From contig JAJAYH010000345.1 in NCBI GenBank assembly GCA_026786325.1, forward strand, positions 1 through 5,816: a DNA stretch of 5,816 nt, read 5' to 3'. A program made the position numbers and the translations under genes. Origin of the DNA: Alkalinema sp. CAN_BIN05 (GTDB taxonomy: Bacteria; Cyanobacteriota; Cyanobacteriia; Leptolyngbyales; Leptolyngbyaceae). The notes beneath the pieces are model-generated. The model saw only the letters and a list, made by a program, of their open reading frames with translations. It was not told the origin of the DNA and ran no database searches. Positions 1 through 5,257 of this stretch are shown one piece after another (positions within the stretch are counted from its first letter, which is position 1; every line of letters starts with the position of its first letter).

Positions 1-311
1 GAATTAGAATTACTAATGATTTTGTATCTTCAAGGTTTGTCTATCATTTTTTAAATCAGAAATCGGTTAGACAAACTTTCAATACAATTACGACTGGGCA
101 AGCATATCCTCAGATCAGCCTCAAACAAGTTCGTGATGCTATTATTCCATTGCCATCATTCCTGCAACAACAAACGATCGCAACCATACTCTCCGACATG
201 GATATTGAAATAGGGGCGATCGAAACCAAACTCACCAAAACCCGCCAACTCAAACAAGGCATGATGCACGAATTACTAACAGGTAGAATAAGACTAATCG
301 ACAAAGGCTAA
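1..311 (+). CDS. hsdS: Type I restriction-modification specificity subunit, C-terminal part (5' truncated by window edge)
   Basis: The open frame runs from the first full codon at position 3 to TAA at 309-311 and gives 102 residues with no start, so the gene enters from the left edge. What is seen is the end of a target recognition domain (TTGQAYPQISLKQVRD, about residues 30-45 of the visible part), then IPLP and a Q-rich turn (about 48-57). A long helix follows (ATILSDMDIEIGAIETKLTKTRQLKQGMMHELLTGRIRL, split as residues 60-98). This order of TRD end, LP motif and conserved spacer helix is the classic HsdS C-terminus; the helix sets the distance between the two half-sites and contacts HsdM. 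The protein gives the HsdM2S methylase and the R2M2S nuclease their DNA target. The first TRD, and hence specificity, cannot be read. The antitoxin gene starts 4 bases after the stop, which suggests co-transcription. Confidence 0.93.
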   Translation, partial: IRITNDFVSSRFVYHFLNQKSVRQTFNTITTGQAYPQISLKQVRDAIIPLPSFLQQQTIATILSDMDIEIGAIETKLTKTRQLKQGMMHELLTGRIRLIDKG

Positions 312-315
312 CCCC

Positions 316-564
316 ATGACCATCAACACCTCAGACCTCCCCGAAGCCCTACAAAAGCTCTTCCTAGAAATTGAGCAAACGAGCCAGCCCGTCACCGTTA
401 CTCACGAAGGAAAAGCGATCGTCATCATCACCCCCGCCCGCCCTCAAAAAACTCGTCCATCTTTCGGTTTCATGAAAGGTCAAGGCGAAATTTTAGGTGA
501 CATCGTTTCTCCGATCGAACTGGGTCAAGACTGTCTTGCCAGCCCTAACATCCAAATTAGGTGA
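316..564 (+). CDS. Phd/YefM-like type II antitoxin, no adjacent toxin
   Basis: An 82-residue protein. ATG 316 has an AAAGG Shine-Dalgarno-like stretch (303-307) 8 bases upstream, inside the end of hsdS. The N-terminal half (helix LPEALQKLFLEIEQTSQPVTVTHEGKA, residues 8-34, then strand IVIITPA, 35-41) has the Phd/YefM fold pattern: helix, then strand 'PVTVTHEGKAIVII'. Residues 48-67 (PSFGFMKGQGEILGDIVSPI) match the linker typical of cyanobacterial antitoxins of this family, in which this segment normally leads into a short tryptophan-containing tail that binds a PIN-domain toxin. Here the tail (residues 68-82, ELGQDCLASPNIQIR) is unlike that pattern, and only 52 bases separate the gene from hsdR, so no toxin gene fits. 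Family knowledge: such antitoxins neutralise a toxin and bind operator palindromes in their own promoters. Inference: this is an orphan, either a decayed TA module or a regulator or immunity factor kept in the restriction operon. Confidence 0.75.
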   Translation: MTINTSDLPEALQKLFLEIEQTSQPVTVTHEGKAIVIITPARPQKTRPSFGFMKGQGEILGDIVSPIELGQDCLASPNIQIR

Positions 565-568
565 CAAT

Positions 569-606
569 TAAGCTATATCGGGACGATAATAAGTCCATCT
601 AGCTTA
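569..606 (+). promoter_or_regulatory. Stem-loop / inverted repeat in the hsdR leader
   Basis: TAAGCTA (569-575) and TAGCTTA (600-606) are perfect 7-base inverted repeats, 24 bases apart. Inside them are two mutually exclusive smaller stems: TATCG-GGA-CGATA (576-588), and GGAC (581-584) with GTCC (593-596). The right arm ends ten bases before the hsdR ATG at 617 and so covers the place where a Shine-Dalgarno sequence would sit; no good Shine-Dalgarno is visible. No T-run follows, so it is not an intrinsic terminator. It could act as an RNA hairpin tuning HsdR translation, or as an operator palindrome for the antitoxin encoded just upstream. Either role is inference. Confidence 0.4.
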
Positions 607-616
607 GACACCCACC

Positions 617-3600
617 ATGGACAGCATTAGCAAACCCGAACGCGCCACCCAAAATCGAGTAATCGCCCTCTTCCAAACCGAACTCAACTACCACTACCTC
701 GGCAACTGGCAAGACCGATCGGGCAACAGCAACATCGAAGAAACCCTCCTCAGCGACCACCTCACCCGCCAAAACTACACCCCCGCCCAAATCACCCAAG
801 CCCTCTACAAACTCCGCACCGAAGCCAACAAACCCACCCGCAGCCTCTACGACAACAACAAAGCCGTCTACGCCCTCCTCTACTACGGCATCCAAGTCAA
901 AACCAGCCCCAGCCAACCCACCGAAACCATCCAACTGATCAACTGGAAAACCCCAGAAACCAACCACTTCGCGATCGCCGAAGAAGTCACCATCCAAGGC
1001 AAAAAACAAAAACGTCCCGACATCATTCTCTACATCAACGGCATCGCGATCGCCATCATCGAACTCAAAAACAGCCGCACAGACATCGGCAAAGGCATCC
1101 GTCAAAGCCTCACCAACCACCAGCCCGAATTCATTCAAAGCTTCTTCAGCACCATTCAACTCATCCTCGCCGGAAACGACTCCGAAGGACTACGCTACGG
1201 CACGATCGGCACCGAAGATAAATACTTCCTCACCTGGAAAGAAGACGAAACCGACAACACCCACTACAAACTCGACAAATACCTGCTCAAACTCTGCACC
1301 AAAACCCGCCTCCTCGACCTCATCCACAACTTCATCCTCTTCGACGCAGGCAAAAAGAAACTCCCCCGCGTCCACCAATACTTCGGCATCAAAGCCGCCC
1401 AACCCCACATCCGCGATCGTCAAGGTGGCATCATCTGGCATACCCAAGGCAGCGGCAAAAGCATCACCATGGTCCTCCTAGCCAAATGGACCCTCGCCAA
1501 TCATCCCAACGCCCGCATCGCCATCGTCACCGATCGGACCGAACTCGACCAACAAATCCATGACGTATTCACCGATGCAGGCGAAACCATCTATCGCACC
1601 CGCAGCGGCAGCGACCTAATGGCCCAGCTCAGCAAACCCACCCCCCGACTCCTCTGCTCCCTCGTCCATAAATTTGGTCAACGCCACCTCAAAGACAAAG
1701 ACTTTGACCAATTCATCACCGATCTCGAAGCCCAACCCAGCCAAGCGATCGGCGACATCTTTGTATTTGTCGATGAATGTCACCGCACCCAAAACGGCAA
1801 ACTCCACCGCACCATGAAAGCCCTCATGCCCAACGCCACCTTCATCGGCTTCACAGGCACCCCCCTCCTCAAAAAAGACACCAAAACCAGCCTCGAAATC
1901 TTTGGCAAATACATTCATACCTACAAATTCAGCGAAGCCGTCGAAGATAAAGTCGTCCTCGATCTGATCTACGAAGCCCGCGACATCGACCAAACCCTCG
2001 GCTCCGAAACCAAAATTGATGCCTGGTTCGATGCCAAAACCCAAGGACTCAACGACTGGCAAAAAGCCACCCTCCGCGAAAAATGGGGCACCATGCAAAA
2101 AGTCCTCAGTTCCCGATCGCGCATCGATCGCGTTGTTCAAGACATCATTTTCGACTTCAGTGTCAAACATCGATTGAATAACGATCGGGGAAACGCCATC
2201 CTCGTCGTCGCCAGCATTTACGAAGCCTGCAAATACTACGAACGCTTCCAACAAACCGCCTTCAAAGGCAAATGCGCCGTCATCACCTCCTACAATCCCC
2301 AAACCCAAACCATCACCACCGAAGACACCGGAGCCAACACCGAAACCGACAAACAATTTATCTACAACCTCTACACCGACCTCACCAAAAACATTTCCCC
2401 CAAACCCAACCAAACCAAAGCCGAAACCTACGAATTAGACGCTAAAGATAAATTCAAAACCCAGCGCGCCAACATGAAGCTGCTGATCGTCGTAGATAAG
2501 TTGCTCACAGGCTTTGATGCCCCAAGCTGCACTTACATCTACATTGATAAAAGTATGCAAGACCACGGACTCTTCCAAGCCATCTGTCGCACCAACCGTC
2601 TCGACGGCGAAGACAAAGACTTTGGCTACATCGTCGATTACAAAGACCTCTTTCGCAAAGTTGAAAACGCGATCGCCGTCTACACCTCCGAACTCGACCA
2701 TTCTGACGGCGGCACCGACTCCGAAATCCTCCTTCAAGACCGTCTTCTCAAAGGCCGCGATCGTCTTGATAACGCCCTCGAAGCCCTCCATTACCTCTGT
2801 GAACCCGTCCAACCGCCGAGAGACGACCTCGCCCATATTTGTTACTTCTGCGGCAACACCGAAATCCCCACCGATCTACAAGATCGCGAACCGCAACGCA
2901 CAGAATTCTACAAAGCAACAGCCACCCTTCTCCGTAGCTATGCCAGCATTGCCGACGAACTCGAAGCCGCAGGCTATAGCCCCCCAGACATTGCCCGCAT
3001 CAAACAAGCCACCAAACAATACACCGATCTCCGGGAAGTCATCCGCAAAGCCAGCGGCGAAACCCTCGACCTCAAACCCTACGAATCCGACATGCGGCAC
3101 CTAATCGATACCTACATCGAAGCCAGCGAACCCCGCAAAATCTCGCCCTTCGACACCATGCCCCTCCTCGAAATCATCACCAAAATCGGGATTAATCAAG
3201 CGATCGATGAACTTCCCCAGGGCATCCGCAGCAATCAAAAAGCCGTCGCCGAAACCATTGAAAACAACGTCCGCAGCAAAATTATCAAAGAAAATCTCAG
3301 CGACCCAGCCTACTACGCCAAAATGTCCGATCTCCTCGACGAAATCATCGAAGCCCGCAAACAAAAAGCGATCGCCTACGAAGACTACCTAAAACGCATC
3401 GCCGAACTCGTCAAAAATGTGGAATCTGGTAAAGACAATGACCTACCACACCAACTCGATAGTCCCGGCAAACAGGCAATTTATAACAGTCTCCGCAGCC
3501 CAACGATCGGGGGAAAGGTCGCCGAACCCAGCACAATCTACACCACCGTAAACGAAACGACCGAGATTGATTTAGCCCTCAAAATCGACCAAACTATTCA

Positions 3601-3739
3601 ACATATTCGTCCCGACGACTGGCGAGACAACGATGGTCCCAAAGAGCAGATGATAAAAGCCGCACTTTATGGCATTCTGCAAGATGTCGATCGGGTCGAA
3701 GGCATCTTCCTCATCGTCAAACAGCAACCCGAATATTAA
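617..3739 (+). CDS. hsdR: Type I restriction enzyme R subunit (HsdR), complete
   Basis: A protein of 1040 residues, the usual length for HsdR. It is the motor and nuclease subunit of the R2M2S complex: it hydrolyses ATP to translocate DNA and cuts far from the recognition site when the site is unmethylated. Domains in order: an N-terminal PD-(D/E)xK nuclease with RPD (D135) and IELK (E149, K151); superfamily 2 helicase motor 1 with Walker A TQGSGKS (276-282, K281), motif Ia IVTDRTELDQQ (303-313), DECH box (386-389) and TGTP (413-416); motor 2 with KLLTGFDAP (628-636) and QAICRTNR (654-661), followed by GYIVDY (670-675); then a helical C-terminal region expected to dock on HsdM. All catalytic motifs are intact, so the enzyme should be active. 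An in-frame TAG at 605-607 limits the start; ATG 617 is the first ATG after it. Codon use is extraordinarily C-rich: in codons 1-60, 42 end in C and 2 in T. This also explains the long open frames on the opposite strand. Confidence 0.97.
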   Translation: MDSISKPERATQNRVIALFQTELNYHYLGNWQDRSGNSNIEETLLSDHLTRQNYTPAQITQALYKLRTEANKPTRSLYDNNKAVYALLYYGIQVKTSPSQPTETIQLINWKTPETNHFAIAEEVTIQGKKQKRPDIILYINGIAIAIIELKNSRTDIGKGIRQSLTNHQPEFIQSFFSTIQLILAGNDSEGLRYGTIGTEDKYFLTWKEDETDNTHYKLDKYLLKLCTKTRLLDLIHNFILFDAGKKKLPRVHQYFGIKAAQPHIRDRQGGIIWHTQGSGKSITMVLLAKWTLANHPNARIAIVTDRTELDQQIHDVFTDAGETIYRTRSGSDLMAQLSKPTPRLLCSLVHKFGQRHLKDKDFDQFITDLEAQPSQAIGDIFVFVDECHRTQNGKLHRTMKALMPNATFIGFTGTPLLKKDTKTSLEIFGKYIHTYKFSEAVEDKVVLDLIYEARDIDQTLGSETKIDAWFDAKTQGLNDWQKATLREKWGTMQKVLSSRSRIDRVVQDIIFDFSVKHRLNNDRGNAILVVASIYEACKYYERFQQTAFKGKCAVITSYNPQTQTITTEDTGANTETDKQFIYNLYTDLTKNISPKPNQTKAETYELDAKDKFKTQRANMKLLIVVDKLLTGFDAPSCTYIYIDKSMQDHGLFQAICRTNRLDGEDKDFGYIVDYKDLFRKVENAIAVYTSELDHSDGGTDSEILLQDRLLKGRDRLDNALEALHYLCEPVQPPRDDLAHICYFCGNTEIPTDLQDREPQRTEFYKATATLLRSYASIADELEAAGYSPPDIARIKQATKQYTDLREVIRKASGETLDLKPYESDMRHLIDTYIEASEPRKISPFDTMPLLEIITKIGINQAIDELPQGIRSNQKAVAETIENNVRSKIIKENLSDPAYYAKMSDLLDEIIEARKQKAIAYEDYLKRIAELVKNVESGKDNDLPHQLDSPGKQAIYNSLRSPTIGGKVAEPSTIYTTVNETTEIDLALKIDQTIQHIRPDDWRDNDGPKEQMIKAALYGILQDVDRVEGIFLIVKQQPEY

Positions 3740-3753
3740 ATGGGTGCCAAATC

Positions 3754-4488
3754 ATGGATCTACAAACTATTCAAACCCATCAAATTCAACTGGGCGAGAT
3801 CACCATAGAGGTTGTGCATAAAGACATTAAAAACATTCACCTCAGTGTCAATCCGCCGCAAGGTGCTGTACGAATCTCAGCGCCACTCCGTATGGAATTA
3901 GAGCGAATTCGCATCTTTGCCATCTCAAAACTCACCTGGATCAAACAACAGCAATCCAAACTCTCTAATCAACTCCGTGAAGCACCTAGGGAATATCTCG
4001 ATCGGGAAAGCCACTATCTTTGGGGCGATCGTTATCTTCTCAACGTCATCGAAAAAGATGCGGCACCGCAGATCCATTTAAAGCATCGCACGATGAATTT
4101 ACAAGTTCGCCCTGGCAGCGATCGATTCAAAAAACATGCAGCCCTTGATGCGATCTATCGCCGCGAACTCAAAGCCGCCATTCCCCCGATGATCGAAAAA
4201 TGGGGAAAACTCATGGGCGTGAACGTTAGAGGTTTTACAATCCGCAAAATGAAAACCAAATGGGGGAGTTGTAGCCCCGCCGCCCAAACCATTCGGCTCA
4301 ACCTAGAACTTGCGAAAAAACCGAGAGAATATCTTGAATATGTCATCGTTCACGAAATGGTACACCTGCTTGAACCCACCCATAACCAACGCTTTATTGC
4401 CTTAATGGACCAATTCATACCGCAATGGCGACACTACCGCGAAGCGCTCAATCGATTACCCTTACGAAACGAAACTTGGGTGAATTAA
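3754..4488 (+). CDS. YgjP/SprT-like zinc metallopeptidase (DUF45, 'M48 family') of the restriction operon
   Basis: A 244-residue protein with the full signature of the YgjP/DUF45 family: KMKTKWGSC (165-173), the L-rich strand RLNLELAKKP (181-190), then YVIVHEMVHLLEPTHNQRF (196-214). H200, E201 and H204 form the HExxH zinc site and H210 is the likely third ligand, followed by the typical FIPQWRHYREALN end (221-233). No signal peptide or membrane segment is visible, so it is probably cytoplasmic. It starts 14 bases after hsdR on the same strand, and genes of this family are often annotated next to hsdR in type I restriction loci. Its substrate is unknown. Proteolytic control of the R subunit, like the ClpXP control known for some type I enzymes, is a reasonable guess but only that. 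ATG 3754 is preferred: a nearer ATG at 3740 is in another frame. The upstream Shine-Dalgarno is weak (GGGTG, 3742-3746). Codon use is balanced (16 C-ending and 16 T-ending in codons 1-60), unlike hsdR. Confidence 0.88.
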   Translation: MDLQTIQTHQIQLGEITIEVVHKDIKNIHLSVNPPQGAVRISAPLRMELERIRIFAISKLTWIKQQQSKLSNQLREAPREYLDRESHYLWGDRYLLNVIEKDAAPQIHLKHRTMNLQVRPGSDRFKKHAALDAIYRRELKAAIPPMIEKWGKLMGVNVRGFTIRKMKTKWGSCSPAAQTIRLNLELAKKPREYLEYVIVHEMVHLLEPTHNQRFIALMDQFIPQWRHYREALNRLPLRNETWVN

Positions 4489-4491
4489 AAC

Positions 4492-4507
4492 CTGGGATCG
4501 TACCCAG
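4492..4507. repeat. Short hairpin just after the metallopeptidase gene
   Basis: CTGGG (4492-4496) and CCCAG (4503-4507) form a 5-base-pair stem with a 6-base loop, four bases after the TAA of the metallopeptidase. On the + strand it is followed by AAAATTAA, not by a T-run, so it is not a normal intrinsic terminator for the operon. It may instead protect the mRNA 3' end. On the - strand it is followed by GTTTTAATT, but no minus-strand gene reads into it. Confidence 0.3.
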
Positions 4508-4517
4508 AAAATTAACG

Positions 4518-4535
4518 AATTAGGGTAAAATTAGG
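4518..4535. repeat. Direct repeat AATTAGG x2 with 11-base period
   Basis: AATTAGG occurs at 4518-4524 and again at 4529-4535, an exact heptamer repeated with a 4-base spacer, so one helical turn apart. Heptamer direct repeats on an 11-base period are the layout bound by PhoB/OmpR-type response regulators. The sequence itself does not match a regulator box I can name, and in AT-rich DNA a chance repeat is possible. Confidence 0.25.
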
Positions 4536-4601
4536 ACATGTGTTCTCTCAAATTCGCTAAAAGTTCAACTTAAAAATTTAACTATGTAAGCATTTTATTT
4601 G

Positions 4602-4674
4602 GCCTTCTAAGCTAATAATTCGAGTTTGATTTACCCCATCCGCTTGTGGGAATTGAGCGATTATCTTAGAAGTC
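4602..4674. repeat. Long imperfect inverted repeat upstream of ogt
   Basis: The arm at 4602-4616 (GCCTTCTAAGCTAAT) pairs with 4660-4674 at 13 of 15 positions, with a perfect 8-base core CTTCTAAG/CTTAGAAG. Directly inside, AATTC (4617-4621) pairs with GAATT (4650-4654), and CCCA (4635-4638) can pair with TGGG (4647-4650) at the tip, competing for G4650. The whole could fold as one 73-base stem-loop, ending 46 bases before the ogt ATG. No T-run follows, so it is not a simple terminator. Candidates are a structured 5' leader, a small RNA, or the remnant of a miniature mobile element. I see no target-site duplication. Confidence 0.45.
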
Positions 4675-4720
4675 TTGTACTGATCTGGATTTTGTATTGT
4701 GTTTCGGACGTTTTTAAGTC

Positions 4721-5251
4721 ATGGAATTGTTTGTCGATCGTATTCCGTCTGAGATTGGGACTGTGGTAGTGGTGACGAATGGGGTTGAGCTTTGTGCTGT
4801 GGATTTTGAGGATTTTGCACCTCGGATGCATGAGTTATTGGCAAAACAATATCCGCTTTTTGAACTTACGCCTCAAGTGAATCCATTGGGAGTAAGCGAT
4901 CGGTTGGAAGCCTATTTTCAGGGAGACTTTGCGGCGTTGAATGATATTCCGGTCAGTCCGGGTGGAACTGACTTTCAACAGGAAGTATGGTTCAATTTAC
5001 GGTCCATTGCGCCCGGTACGACGATTACTTATGGGGTGTTGGCCGATCGGTTAAGGAAGCCCAAGTCTGCACGAGCGGTGGGAATGACGAATTCATTAAA
5101 TCCTATTGCAATTGTATTACCCTGTCATCGGGTGATTGGTGCAAATGGGAAGTTGACCGGCTATTCGGGCGGTCTCGATCGTAAACGTTGGTTGTTGCAT
5201 CATGAAGGTTGGGGCCAAGAAGAGGTTCAGCTTGCATTGCTATTTACTTGA
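4721..5251 (+). CDS. ogt: Methylated-DNA--[protein]-cysteine S-methyltransferase (O6-alkylguanine repair)
   Basis: A 176-residue suicide repair protein that moves the alkyl group from O6-alkylguanine (or O4-alkylthymine) in DNA to its own cysteine. The active site PCHRV is at 134-138, with acceptor C135 and H136. Matching by distance to human AGT, the other key residues are all present: Y104 (Y114), arginine finger R118 in SARAVG (R128), hinge N127 in NP (N137), and E162 in HEG (E172). Residues 1-80 form the less conserved N-terminal domain, and 84-163 the DNA-binding and catalytic domain. No Ada-type N-terminal regulatory domain is fused, so it is the Ogt/AGT single-protein form. The start is secure: an in-frame TAA lies at 4715-4717 with no start codon between it and the ATG. 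No strong Shine-Dalgarno is seen. Codon use is opposite to hsdR: 25 T-ending and 2 C-ending in codons 1-60. It appears to be a single gene, ending 6 bases from a convergent methyltransferase gene. Confidence 0.95.
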   Translation: MELFVDRIPSEIGTVVVVTNGVELCAVDFEDFAPRMHELLAKQYPLFELTPQVNPLGVSDRLEAYFQGDFAALNDIPVSPGGTDFQQEVWFNLRSIAPGTTITYGVLADRLRKPKSARAVGMTNSLNPIAIVLPCHRVIGANGKLTGYSGGLDRKRWLLHHEGWGQEEVQLALLFT

Positions 5252-5257
5252 TCGCTA

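Noticed and set aside
110..304. Minus-strand open frame opposite the hsdS end
   Set aside because: The plus strand encodes a convincing HsdS C-terminus; the antisense product resembles nothing known.
1638..1665. C-rich run in hsdR as a possible G-quadruplex on the opposite strand
   Set aside because: There are not four closely spaced runs of three or more C; the run reflects codon bias.
599..3364. A series of long minus-strand open frames opposite hsdR (599-1159, 1190-1447, 1616-2413, 2435-2836, 2876-3100, 3101-3364)
   Set aside because: They are low-complexity G/V/F/E-rich proteins produced by the C-rich codon bias of hsdR, with no recognisable domain. The hsdR frame has all family motifs throughout.
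2514..3392. Plus-strand frames inside hsdR at 2514-3104 and 3207-3392
   Set aside because: They are T/S/P/K-rich shadow translations of the hsdR codons in another frame, and hsdR itself continues intact through them.
3740..3742. ATG immediately after the hsdR stop as start of the peptidase gene
   Set aside because: It is in a different frame from the peptidase; ATG 3754 opens the right frame.
4675..4700. Promoter TTGTAC ... TATTGT for ogt
   Set aside because: The spacing between the two hexamers is 14 bases, too short for a normal sigma-70 type promoter, and no better pair was found.
4987..5184. Second plus-strand frame inside ogt
   Set aside because: It overlaps the catalytic domain of ogt, whose active-site residues all align with the family.
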